From an uncultured Lactobacillus sp. (GTDB lineage Bacteria; Bacillota; Bacilli; Lactobacillales; Lactobacillaceae): a stretch of 39,592 nt of DNA. The notes below the pieces were generated by a model, which ran no database searches, was not told the DNA's origin, and worked only from the letters and a program-made list of their open reading frames with translations. Of this stretch, positions 25,394 through 37,745 are shown in pieces; the stretch's first letter is position 1, and each line of letters starts with the position of its first letter. Where the stretch lies: contig CAMLRL010000006.1 in NCBI GenBank assembly GCA_946482465.1, forward strand, positions 1-39,592, written 5' to 3'. Both the position numbers and the translations under genes were made by a program.

Positions 25394-26644
25394 TTATTTT
25401 GCAGCTGGCTTTGCTTTTGTTTTATTCATTACAATGATAGTAACTACAAAAGTTAATAGACTCAGTATTATCAAGCCTAATATAGCATAGTTAACATGCG
25501 TAGCAGCCGACAAAGTTGTAAAGGCGGTTGTCATTAACGGGCTAACAACTAGTAAAACTGTATTTATTAGACCAACAGATGATGCCAGAATTTTACGGTC
25601 AACTGTAGTAACTAGCCATTGCGTTAGTTTTGGACTAGCAGTTCCTGCAAAGAAGCCCATTAAACAATAAGTAATCAGGCAACAAATTAATTGTTTGCCC
25701 ATAATTGAAATACAAACAAAGGTAGCTGCAATGTTTGCAAGTAAGACAACCAAATAAAGGGAAATATTTTTGAATAATCTAGTCCCAGCAATACTACCTA
25801 AGGCGGCACCGACGCCTGCCATTGCGCCGACTAAAGCAATTGTAAAACTATATGTACCGATTAACATTGTTTGACGATTCCCAGCTATTACGATTGACAA
25901 TAGAGGCTCAATCGTACTTAAAACGCCATTTAGTAATGCAATAACTAACACAGTGGTCAAAAGTCCACCAGCCTTTTTTACTTGTTTTAAAGCCAAAGCC
26001 ATTGTTGCCCAATAGCTTCTATCGTCTACTTCTTGGACTTTATCTTGTGAAGTATGCTTGTGCCGCTTCCGCGAAATGCTAAGATAAATCAAACCTGCTA
26101 CGATAAATGTTAGTCCATTAATAGCAGCTAGCACAGAATAGGACATAAACAGTAGTAACCCTGAACCAATAAATTGACTAATCAGTGTAATTACTTGCGA
26201 CACTCCAGTAGTAAAACCCTCGGCTTCACCAACTTCATCTTCTTTAACTAAATCAACAATTAAAGGAGTGCTTAGTCCGCTTGAATATGTTCCAAGGGTA
26301 TCTGAAATAAAGTTAATCACAATTACGGTCATTACTAAGTTCCAGCCAGCAATATTTTGACTGAATAGAAAACCAACCAATAAATAGAGCGCTCCTCTAA
26401 TCATTGCCAGCCAAACAATCTTAGAAAATTTATTGTTTGTGCGATCTGCAAAATAACCGCCAAAGCTAGATAAGAGGCGTGGAATAGATTCAGAAATTGC
26501 AATTAACGACAATGCAAGTGAGTAATTTTTTAACCGACTGGCATAGGTCATTAAAGCCAAATAAAATAGAATGTCTCCCGCACTTGATAAGATGCTGGCA
26601 ATCGAAAACTTGCGGTATTCTTTATTTCTTAAAAAAACAATCAT
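25394..26644 (-). CDS. MFS exporter controlled by the adjacent Rgg-type regulator
   Basis: A 416-residue protein of about 12 helices. The sequence type (start MIVFLRNKEYRKFSIASILSS, loop GGYFADRTNNKFSK) resembles the MefA/enterobactin-exporter branch of MFS, whose members export macrolides, siderophores or peptides. A short basic linker near 205-225 joins the halves. GGAG precedes the ATG. It is divergent from the Rgg-type gene with a 104-base shared regulatory region, so that regulator most likely controls it. No resistance phenotype can be inferred from sequence. Confidence 0.88.
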   Translation of the reverse strand: MIVFLRNKEYRKFSIASILSSAGDILFYLALMTYASRLKNYSLALSLIAISESIPRLLSSFGGYFADRTNNKFSKIVWLAMIRGALYLLVGFLFSQNIAGWNLVMTVIVINFISDTLGTYSSGLSTPLIVDLVKEDEVGEAEGFTTGVSQVITLISQFIGSGLLLFMSYSVLAAINGLTFIVAGLIYLSISRKRHKHTSQDKVQEVDDRSYWATMALALKQVKKAGGLLTTVLVIALLNGVLSTIEPLLSIVIAGNRQTMLIGTYSFTIALVGAMAGVGAALGSIAGTRLFKNISLYLVVLLANIAATFVCISIMGKQLICCLITYCLMGFFAGTASPKLTQWLVTTVDRKILASSVGLINTVLLVVSPLMTTAFTTLSAATHVNYAILGLIILSLLTFVVTIIVMNKTKAKPAAK

Positions 26645-26676
26645 CTTTTCACTCCTAAATGTACTTCTTTACAATT

Positions 26677-26682
26677 ATTATA
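26677..26682 (-). promoter_or_regulatory. Candidate -10 of the MFS exporter promoter
   Basis: TATAAT on the minus strand 33 bases before the exporter start. The -35 is poor, which fits a promoter that needs an activator. The palindrome 26709-26724 lies just upstream of where the -35 would be. Confidence 0.5.
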
Positions 26683-26708
26683 TTTGAGTTAGAATTTCAA
26701 ATTAAAAA

Positions 26709-26724
26709 GTGTCATATATGAAAC
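26709..26724. promoter_or_regulatory. Palindrome in the rgg/exporter intergenic region, possible Rgg operator
   Basis: GTGTCATATATGAAAC is a 16-base palindrome with one mismatched pair and a perfect 10-base core TCATATATGA. It lies about 25 bases upstream of the regulator start and just beyond the exporter promoter, a normal place for an Rgg activator site. Confidence 0.5.
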
Positions 26725-26748
26725 AATGTTTTTAAGGATATACTAAAA

Positions 26749-27609
26749 ATGACTATCGGCAATTTACTTAAAGAGTATCGAATTAAGGCGGGTAAAACAC
26801 AACGTTCTTGGATTGGCGAGATTATCAGTCCGTCCTTTTATTCAAAAGTTGAAAAGGGCTTAAGCCGTATTTCAGCGGAAGATTTAATTGAATTATTAAG
26901 ACGAAATCATGTTAATCTTGCGTCTTTTTTTGATGAAATTGATTACCAAGCCAAATCAAATGATGCACTAGAAAAAGAAATAATTACTCAAATCACCGAT
27001 GCTTATTATGATTGCGACCTTAAACACCTAAAAGAAATCAAACAAACAATTATTAATAGTACTTTTGCAGATAAAGATGAGCTCTTACTGCGTGTTGATT
27101 CAGTGTTAGCAATAATAGAACAAACAACTGAAAAGCTAAGTTCAAAAGAAAAGAGTGAATTAAAAAGTAAATTCTTTAATGCCGAAAATTTCGATAGAGA
27201 TACAATAACCATTTTTTTGAACTTTATGTACTTTTATGATTTTGGTAGCGATTTAGTGATTACTAAGAAAATTTTTCGCCAATTTAAAAATAGTAATGCC
27301 GAGGACACTCAATTCATTGTTTTAGGCATTTTAATTAATATGATTGAAATGTGCATAAGCGAGAACAAGTATACTGATGCTTGGGAGCTGATTGAGATGT
27401 CCAAGCAAGTTCCAACTAAACCAATTACTTGTTTCAGCAAAATGCTTTTATTGATCTTAGAAAATTTGCTTAATTATCACGATGAACCAAAACAGGTCTA
27501 TATCGATAATTGCCAAAAAGAAGTTGAACAACTTTCTCTAATTGGTATGACCGAGCTTAGCAAAAGCTGTCAAAAAATGATTGATGAAAATATCAAGACG
27601 ACAAATTAG
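26749..27609 (+). CDS. Rgg/GadR/MutR-family transcriptional regulator
   Basis: A 286-residue regulator. An XRE-type helix-turn-helix occupies residues 1-60 (IGNLLKEYRIKAGKTQRSW, then SFYSKVEKGLSRISAEDLIELL). The rest is an all-helical C-terminal domain, as in Rgg proteins that bind short peptides. Divergent orientation to the exporter and the shared palindrome make it the likely regulator of that gene. No short hydrophobic peptide (SHP) gene was found in either flank, so a peptide signal is not supported here. AAGGA precedes the ATG. Confidence 0.88.
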   Translation: MTIGNLLKEYRIKAGKTQRSWIGEIISPSFYSKVEKGLSRISAEDLIELLRRNHVNLASFFDEIDYQAKSNDALEKEIITQITDAYYDCDLKHLKEIKQTIINSTFADKDELLLRVDSVLAIIEQTTEKLSSKEKSELKSKFFNAENFDRDTITIFLNFMYFYDFGSDLVITKKIFRQFKNSNAEDTQFIVLGILINMIEMCISENKYTDAWELIEMSKQVPTKPITCFSKMLLLILENLLNYHDEPKQVYIDNCQKEVEQLSLIGMTELSKSCQKMIDENIKTTN

Positions 27610-27643
27610 TGTATGCACTTTTATTTTTACAAATAATTTGCGG

Positions 27644-27649
27644 TATAAT
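27644..27649 (+). promoter_or_regulatory. Consensus -10 downstream of the Rgg gene
   Basis: A perfect TATAAT lies 35 bases after the regulator stop, pointing rightward into a roughly 90-base stretch that ends at the hairpin 27705-27744. The -35 is weak (TTATTT at 17 bases). It may drive a very short RNA. Confidence 0.35.
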
Positions 27650-27704
27650 CATACTTGTTAATAAGCATTTATTTACAGAACATTTGAGGTCAATTATGAA
27701 AAAT

Positions 27705-27744
27705 AAAAGCTCCGAAATTAAGTAATCTTAATTTCGGGGCTTTT
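27705..27744. terminator. Bidirectional terminator between the Rgg and phosphatase genes
   Basis: Hairpin AAAAGCTCCGAAATTAAG/CTTAATTTCGGGGCTTTT (one G-T pair) with a 4-base loop. On the minus strand it ends the long beta-glucoside operon after the histidine-phosphatase-like gene. Confidence 0.9.
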
Positions 27745-27763
27745 AACGAAGTCATGCTTCTTT

Positions 27764-28588
27764 TTATTTAGCTTTCATACCATTGTTATAGTATTCCAAA
27801 CTACCAATTTCTCCAGACAACTTAAATTTACCATTTTGATAAATTAGTTTAGTTACAGAATCATTAGCTAATCCTTTACCTTCAAAAGAAGGGAAATTCT
27901 GTGTTGATAAAAATAAGTTAATCGACATGCCTGAACTTACTACTAGAACATTACCACCTTTACGCTGGTGTTTCTTTGCAATTTCAGTCAGTACATCAGT
28001 CATCCGTTTTTCAACAACCTGTGAGCTTTCCGCACGGTATTGTTCAGGCAGATTGGTGTTTAACTTATTTTGCTGATCTAAAGCATAGTATCCATCTTGC
28101 ATTTTATTTTGGAACAGTTTGCCTTCTTTTTTTACAAAGTCGTCAATACTGTCATAACCAAAATATGCTGCAATTTCAGGAACATTTTTTGCTACATCTG
28201 GTCGTCCTTCGTAACTACCATAGTTGCATTCGCGAAGACGCTCGTCAGTCTTAACTTTTATCTTCTTGTTACCAGAGTAATCCAAAGCTCCACGAGCAGT
28301 TTTTTCTTGTCTACTCAAATCACCAGAATATGCTGCTTTAAACTTTGTTCCTTTAAGACCTTTTCCAAGATACTCTGCCCCTTTGACACCATTATCAGTC
28401 AAAGTATAGTCACTCCAGCCTTGTGCAAGGTGCATAACATTAGCTGTAGTTTCGCCATGACGCGTCAAATAAATCACTACAGGCTTATTATTGTTCTTGC
28501 TCTTTGCTTGAATTTGAGTGGAGTTAGTAGAGAATATCCCCAAAATTCCTACAAGTACTGTCAAAAAAGTAATTACTTTACGTTTCAT
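27764..28588 (-). CDS. Secreted histidine-phosphatase-superfamily protein, second catalytic His replaced
   Basis: About 274 residues from the ATG at 28588 (TTTAGGTG ribosome site). An upstream frame start at 28612 lacks one. The N-terminus is a signal peptide with likely cleavage after QIQA (about residue 28), so the protein acts outside the membrane. The phosphoryl-accepting motif LTRHGETTAN (Arg43, His44) and the acidic region LRECNYGSYEGR are kept. The second catalytic His, normally in VSHG, reads VSSG (Ser219). The fold covers phosphoglycerate mutases and acid phosphatases, and activity here is doubtful. It starts 26 bases after the GH1 stop with no terminator between, so it is probably the last gene of the beta-glucoside operon. 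Confidence 0.88.
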   Translation of the reverse strand: MKRKVITFLTVLVGILGIFSTNSTQIQAKSKNNNKPVVIYLTRHGETTANVMHLAQGWSDYTLTDNGVKGAEYLGKGLKGTKFKAAYSGDLSRQEKTARGALDYSGNKKIKVKTDERLRECNYGSYEGRPDVAKNVPEIAAYFGYDSIDDFVKKEGKLFQNKMQDGYYALDQQNKLNTNLPEQYRAESSQVVEKRMTDVLTEIAKKHQRKGGNVLVVSSGMSINLFLSTQNFPSFEGKGLANDSVTKLIYQNGKFKLSGEIGSLEYYNNGMKAK

Positions 28589-28614
28589 TTTTTCACCTAA
28601 ATTAAATATCATAA

Positions 28615-30105
<1,491 letters not shown>

Positions 30106-30125
30106 CTATTGCGCAAAGTGAACTA

Positions 30126-33579
<3,454 letters not shown>

Positions 33580-33594
33580 TTTTCCCTCCAAAAA

Positions 33595-33675
33595 TCTAAA
33601 ACCCGAGAATATAAAGAATCTGCTCTGTAAATTACGTTACGCAAAATACATAGCTCATCTTTAAGTTCTCGGGTT
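33595..33675 (-). terminator. LicT-controlled terminator between licT and the PTS gene
   Basis: The minus strand pairs AACCCGAGAA (33666-33675) with TTCTCGGGTT (33599-33608) across a roughly 55-base loop, followed by T-rich sequence. The 5' arm overlaps the RAT at 33671-33700, so the two structures exclude each other. Confidence 0.85.
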
Positions 33676-33700
33676 AATGCCTGTAAACAGTAACACACCG
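33671..33700 (-). promoter_or_regulatory. RAT antiterminator site before the PTS gene
   Basis: On the minus strand GTGTTACTG, four bases, then CAGGCATTAACC match the ribonucleic antiterminator consensus of the BglG/LicT family (G-TTACTG ... CAGGCA-AACC). When LicT binds, the overlapping terminator cannot form. Confidence 0.9.
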
Positions 33701-33713
33701 TTTAAACTAGTAA

Positions 33714-34604
33714 TTAATTTTTAATTGAAGATTGCTCTGAATCATCAGTATGATCACTCTTCTGGCGATGAGTAACTCGCCATACATGAAGCGTTAAATA
33801 TACTTCATCATCAGGTTGCAATTTCCAACCAGCTTGTTTAGATAAATAAGTGCCGATTTTTAAAACCGTCTCGTATGCTTTTTGATACTTTACTTTCATT
33901 AGTTCAAGTAAAGAAATATCAAGCTCACTCCCATCACCTTCGTCATCTATTGGGTAGAGATGGCGCACCATAAATGATCTAAGATGCGTCATAAATCTAC
34001 TAAAATTAAATGATTCAGTGTCAAGTTGCATGCCGTATTGATATTCAATAATTTCAACTACACCGCGTATCAGCTTGGTAATCTTGATTGTGTCTTGAAT
34101 TTTAGCTTGATTTGAACCGGCGTTGATAAAGTGGTAAGTAAGAAAAACTTCTTCCGTCTTTAGAAAAGCTAATCCTGTTTCCCCTTCAATCAACCTCAGT
34201 GCGTCTTTTGCAGCCGCATACTCTTTTGGAAATAGTTTATTTAATTCCCAGCCGAGCGTATCCTGCCCAAGTTCAACACCTTCATCGTTTCGCTTTAGCA
34301 TAAAATCGATGTGATCAGCTAAAACCAGATACTGATAATCAGAAAACTTTACGTCCAATCGCTTGTTAACTAGATTAATAACATCGGTTGTTAAGGACAA
34401 TGTTCGATCGTCAAGATCACTAACACTATCAATCATTTCCATGTTCTTCTCAACTGCAACAAAGCGACGGGTAATTTTATCTTCATCAATCGGATCGCCT
34501 GGCTTTTTACCAAAGCCAATGCCATTTCCGATTACTACCCAATCAACACCAGATTCATCCGACACCAAGGCAGCGTTGTTGTTAAAATTTTTGATAAATT
34601 TCAC
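33714..34604 (-). CDS. licT: BglG-family antiterminator LicT
   Basis: 296 residues. The RNA-binding CAT domain is at 1-60 (FIKNFNNNAALVSDESG, VIGNGIGFGKKPGD), followed by PRD1 and PRD2. All four PRD histidines are in place by motif: ADHIDF and YHFINA in PRD1, MTHLRSF and LTLHVWR in PRD2. The PTS controls the protein by phosphorylating these. When active it binds the RAT sites before its own gene and before the PTS gene. It starts with GTG, eight bases after AGAGGAG. First gene of the beta-glucoside operon and subject to its own switch. Confidence 0.95.
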   Translation of the reverse strand: MKFIKNFNNNAALVSDESGVDWVVIGNGIGFGKKPGDPIDEDKITRRFVAVEKNMEMIDSVSDLDDRTLSLTTDVINLVNKRLDVKFSDYQYLVLADHIDFMLKRNDEGVELGQDTLGWELNKLFPKEYAAAKDALRLIEGETGLAFLKTEEVFLTYHFINAGSNQAKIQDTIKITKLIRGVVEIIEYQYGMQLDTESFNFSRFMTHLRSFMVRHLYPIDDEGDGSELDISLLELMKVKYQKAYETVLKIGTYLSKQAGWKLQPDDEVYLTLHVWRVTHRQKSDHTDDSEQSSIKN

Positions 34605-34624
34605 TCAGCAAACTCCTCTTTCAA

Positions 34625-34676
34625 TAAAAAAACCTATGAACAACACTATGGGCTTATATCCTTGTTGTTCATAGGT
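34625..34676 (-). terminator. LicT-controlled terminator in the licT leader
   Basis: Minus strand AACCTATGAACAAC pairs with GTTGTTCATAGGTT, followed by TTTTT, just before the licT ribosome site. Its 5' arm overlaps the RAT at 34675-34704. Confidence 0.9.
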
Positions 34677-34704
34677 TAATGCCTGATCGAATCAGTAACA
34701 CACT
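34675..34704 (-). promoter_or_regulatory. RAT antiterminator site before licT
   Basis: On the minus strand GTGTTACTG, seven bases, then CAGGCATTAACC. It has the same flanks as the site before the PTS gene. Together with the overlapping terminator it forms a LicT autoregulation switch. Confidence 0.9.
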
Positions 34705-34718
34705 TATTTACGTATATG

Positions 34719-34747
34719 ATTATAGAACAGTGTTAAAGCGATTTCAA
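34719..34747 (-). promoter_or_regulatory. Promoter of the beta-glucoside operon
   Basis: TTGAAA and TATAAT separated by exactly 17 bases on the minus strand, placed so that the transcript begins just ahead of the first RAT. This is the best sigma-A promoter seen in the window. Confidence 0.85.
34733..34746 (-). promoter_or_regulatory. Candidate cre (CcpA) site over the operon promoter
   Basis: TGAAATCGCTTTAA on the minus strand matches the cre consensus TGWAANCGNTNWCA at 13 of 14 positions and covers the -35 box. Glucose repression is the likely outcome. Confidence 0.65.
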
Positions 34748-34865
34748 CAATTATTTGAAGATTTTTTATCAGTACTTGTATTTGTTTCAAATAAATGTGC
34801 AAATAGCGTTTTTTTCTCTAAAATAAAGTATAGTGATTATTAAAAATAGCGGAAGGTAAACTAAA

Positions 34866-35819
34866 TTGGCTAAAAAAAAGCAAAACTCTTCATTATTAAA
34901 GCAAAAAATATGGTCCTCTATTCAAATCATCCTGATTGGTGCCCTTTTTTACTTGGGCGTTACCCTGATCTTTTTTGGTTCAGGCTTTGGGAGCTCCTAT
35001 CTTTTCCAACAAAACGCTGAAAAAGCAACTTCAGAATTAACTGCTAAACAGGCTACTAAAAACAAAAAACGCAAGACTAACTATGATGCAAGCAAAACAG
35101 AATCGATTAGCGCGAGCAGAATACTTAAGTCGAAGCAGGTTAAGGCTTATGCAATTGGACGTATTTCAATTCCAGCCGTTAACATTCATAACCCACTATT
35201 TGCCGGATATGGTGACCAAAACCAAAACTTAGAATACGGTGTGGTTACCTGCCTTCCCGACAGAACAATGGGCGGCAAAAACAACTACGTTTTAGCCGGC
35301 CATTATATGGGATCATATGGACCAGCGGTTTTAGACAATCTGCATTTAGCCAAAATAGGTGACCTGATTTACGTAACCGATCTTCATCATATTTATGCCT
35401 ATGAAACAAAAAGTATTTCATTTGCAGTCAAACCTACTCAGGTTGAAGTCGAAAATAATGTTAATGACAAAAGCATGATTACACTGATAACCTGTTCCGA
35501 TTTCAACACTTCAAAATATGGCTATGGTGAACATCGAACTGTGGTCCAGGGCGACTTAATCAGTAAAGTTAAGGCAACTAAAGCAAATCTTGCCGCTGCA
35601 GAGCTAACTGCTAATTCTGAATCCAAAGAAAATAAGAAAGAAATTTCTTTACCTGTTAAAAATAAGAAGAAAGTGGTCAAAAAACGCGTTCAGGTTCACT
35701 CACGTATCCACCCACATTTTTTCCAAAAAATGAGTGTAATCAATGCTTGCGTGCTTGGTTTTAATATCATCTTTTTCATCATTATCTGCTGGTGCTTAGT
35801 GCAAACTTGGCGCAGATAA
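34866..35819 (+). CDS. Sortase with N- and C-terminal membrane segments
   Basis: 317 residues. The transmembrane segment at about 17-38 anchors the protein, and a sortase beta-barrel follows with the catalytic His146 (LAGHYM), Cys210 (TLITC) and Arg224 (EHRTV). The motifs suit class A, yet a second hydrophobic segment (about 291-312) after a Lys-rich linker (about 252-285) is more usual for class C/pilin sortases. Class C lid residues are not obvious. It joins surface proteins to peptidoglycan. Translation seems to start with TTG, nine bases after GGAAGG. It is divergent from licT and followed by a terminator. The adjacent SLAP-anchored protein lacks an LPxTG, so the substrate is elsewhere or in the cut gene at 37746. 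Confidence 0.88.
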   Translation: MAKKKQNSSLLKQKIWSSIQIILIGALFYLGVTLIFFGSGFGSSYLFQQNAEKATSELTAKQATKNKKRKTNYDASKTESISASRILKSKQVKAYAIGRISIPAVNIHNPLFAGYGDQNQNLEYGVVTCLPDRTMGGKNNYVLAGHYMGSYGPAVLDNLHLAKIGDLIYVTDLHHIYAYETKSISFAVKPTQVEVENNVNDKSMITLITCSDFNTSKYGYGEHRTVVQGDLISKVKATKANLAAAELTANSESKENKKEISLPVKNKKKVVKKRVQVHSRIHPHFFQKMSVINACVLGFNIIFFIIICWCLVQTWRR

Positions 35820-36121
35820 TTTCGCTAAAATGCGCCTATTAATAAATAAATTTGGAGTTTTCACTATTCATATACGTGTATTATTAAAATGCTAGATAAA
35901 TCAAATTAATAAGACAAAAAGCTTGTTACCTTGGGAATTTCAACAAAGTAACAAGCTTTTTTCGTCAGTCATAAATTTTATTTAAACAAATTATTAATTT
36001 TGATATTAGAAAATTGGTCAATTATAAATTGATTTAAATTATATTATGAAATTTAATGGTTAGTTTTATCCTGTCCTAATATACTGTAAATGTACTTAAC
36101 TTTATTCTATAGGAGGATATC
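35820..36121 (+). other. Intergenic region between the sortase and the surface protein gene
   Basis: 302 bases, very AT-rich. It contains the sortase terminator (35915-35962) and an AT-rich inverted repeat (CAATT/AATTG at 36019-36031). TAATAT-like -10 candidates occur near 36078, and a strong TAGGAGGATATC ribosome site lies just before the next gene. No further ORF or RNA was recognised. Confidence 0.6.
35915..35962 (+). terminator. Terminator after the sortase gene
   Basis: Stem AAAAAGCTTGTTAC/GTAACAAGCTTTTTT with further partial pairing and a loop of about 14 bases. Confidence 0.9.
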
Positions 36122-37582
36122 ATGGATAATCACAATAATATTCAACAAAAGAAAGAAAAGTTATTATTTTGCGGTATGGCACTAGCAGCACTGGGATTAG
36201 TAGCTGCTAGCCCAACCACTGCCAGCGCCAAAACTACTGCACCTGCTCAAACTACCGAGCAAGCCAATACAGATAAAGGTAATACTGACACAAATAAAGA
36301 TAAGCCAATCGTAAAAGACTGGAATGGACTACAAGTCACATATGATCAAAAGACACATGAACTGACCATCCCCGAAGGAACAATAGCAGCTCCTGATGGT
36401 GCTGATCCTACATCAATTAGTGCTATCAAAGATATCAATTCTAATGAAATCCATAGCATTAACTTTAAAGGCAAATTAACTATTAAAGGTTCAGCTTCTG
36501 GCTTATTTAGTAATCTTCCTAAGCTAGAAAAGATTGATCTTACTAACGTTGATACTTCAAATGTAACAAACATGGATCTTCTATTTGCTTTCTGCTCAGG
36601 TTTAAGAGAGATTGACGGCCTTACAGACACTGCAAACGTTACTAGCATGGGGGCCACGTTCTATGGTTGTTCAAGCCTGACTAGTATTGACTTATCCCAC
36701 TTCAATACTAGCAAGGTTACTTGCATGATTAGTATGTTTAACGGCTGCTCAAATCTAAAGGAATTGGATTTAAGCAACTTTGATACTTCGGCAGTAGATA
36801 TGATGGACTACATGTTCGCTGGCGACAAGAACCTGTCTTCTCTAGATATTAGTAGATTTAAGCTAGGCAATACTTCTAATGTAGACAAAGCCATTACCAT
36901 GAAAAATATGCTCGAAGGTTTGGACAGCTTAACCGCCTTCACATTCAGCATAAATGATGACCTCAGCAAAACAGGTTTTGATACTAAAGCAGTTTGGGAG
37001 GACATTGGTACTGGAACCGTTGAAAAACCCACTGGCAAAAACAAACTCTCCACTTCCCAATTGCTTGAAAAATACCCTACTAGCCAAAAACAATCAGCAA
37101 TAACGTATGTCAAAATTGCTGAAGATCACCCAGGTACCCCATCAACTCCTAATGTTACCACACCTATTACTAACAACACTACTGAGTCCAAGCCCACCAC
37201 TCCATCTACTCCTAAACCAATCGAAAGACCGATTTACCGCACAGTAATGCATAACACTTACGTTTATGATCAAAATGGTGCTCTTAAAAACGGTGAATAC
37301 TTTGCTGGCCAATCTGTTGCAACATATGGCACTAAAATAATTGATGGTAAGAAATACTACGCTTTAGGAGACAATAGCTTCGTTAAGGCGAATAATATTT
37401 CCGGTGTTAAACGTAGACTAACCCACAATGCATATTTATATAACGCAAAGGGCAAAAGAGCTAACAGAAAAGTGCTTAAAAAGCATAAGTCGGTTGTAAC
37501 TTATGGTGGCTCTGTGAAAATTCACGGCAAACGTTTCTATATTGTAGGCAAAAACAGATATATTAAGAAAGCCAACTTCTAA
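36122..37582 (+). CDS. BspA-like leucine-rich-repeat surface protein with SLAP anchor
   Basis: 486 residues. A Sec signal peptide (about 1-36, cleavage after TASA) leads into a Thr-rich linker. About five BspA-type (DUF285) repeats of 23-26 residues follow, at about 130-270 (pattern LSxFDTSxVTxMxxMFxGC). Next comes a Pro/Thr spacer (about 335-370) and a C-terminal SLAP domain (about 375-486) with two lysine-rich, Tyr-rich subrepeats (TVMHNTYVYDQNG, LTHNAYLYNAKG). SLAP domains hold proteins to the cell wall without covalent bonds. No LPxTG is seen. BspA repeats are linked to adhesion in other bacteria, and the ligand here is unknown. It has a very strong ribosome site and its own terminator. 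Confidence 0.92.
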   Translation: MDNHNNIQQKKEKLLFCGMALAALGLVAASPTTASAKTTAPAQTTEQANTDKGNTDTNKDKPIVKDWNGLQVTYDQKTHELTIPEGTIAAPDGADPTSISAIKDINSNEIHSINFKGKLTIKGSASGLFSNLPKLEKIDLTNVDTSNVTNMDLLFAFCSGLREIDGLTDTANVTSMGATFYGCSSLTSIDLSHFNTSKVTCMISMFNGCSNLKELDLSNFDTSAVDMMDYMFAGDKNLSSLDISRFKLGNTSNVDKAITMKNMLEGLDSLTAFTFSINDDLSKTGFDTKAVWEDIGTGTVEKPTGKNKLSTSQLLEKYPTSQKQSAITYVKIAEDHPGTPSTPNVTTPITNNTTESKPTTPSTPKPIERPIYRTVMHNTYVYDQNGALKNGEYFAGQSVATYGTKIIDGKKYYALGDNSFVKANNISGVKRRLTHNAYLYNAKGKRANRKVLKKHKSVVTYGGSVKIHGKRFYIVGKNRYIKKANF

Positions 37583-37596
37583 TAAAACAAATAAAT

Positions 37597-37635
37597 AACA
37601 GCTCTCAAGCACTTATCGCTTAAGGGCTGTTTTTA
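37597..37635 (+). terminator. Terminator after the SLAP surface protein gene
   Basis: Imperfect stem AACAGCTCTCAAGC/GCTTAAGGGCTGTT with a 7-base loop, followed by TTT. Confidence 0.85.
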
Positions 37636-37745
37636 TATAGTTATATACAATTATGAAATGCAAATTGCTAACACTTTATTCTTATCAACGATATAATAAT
37701 GCCAAAATTAAGCATGTTATAAGTTAAAGTAAAGGGAATATTAAA

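Noticed and set aside
26645..27760. SHP-type pheromone gene next to the Rgg regulator
   Set aside because: No short hydrophobic ORF in either flank. The nine-codon frame at 27696 is hydrophilic.
28097..28600. 167-codon plus-strand frame opposite the histidine-phosphatase-like gene
   Set aside because: Mirror frame of a gene with a signal peptide and RHG motif. The Phe/Cys/Ile-rich product is typical of antisense translation.
34363..34674. 103-codon plus-strand frame opposite licT and its leader
   Set aside because: Overlaps the licT CAT domain, RAT and terminator. No initiation signals.
37470..37582. LPxTG sorting signal in the SLAP surface protein
   Set aside because: The C-terminus is a complete SLAP domain ending in basic residues. 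There is no LPxTG, hydrophobic helix and charged tail.
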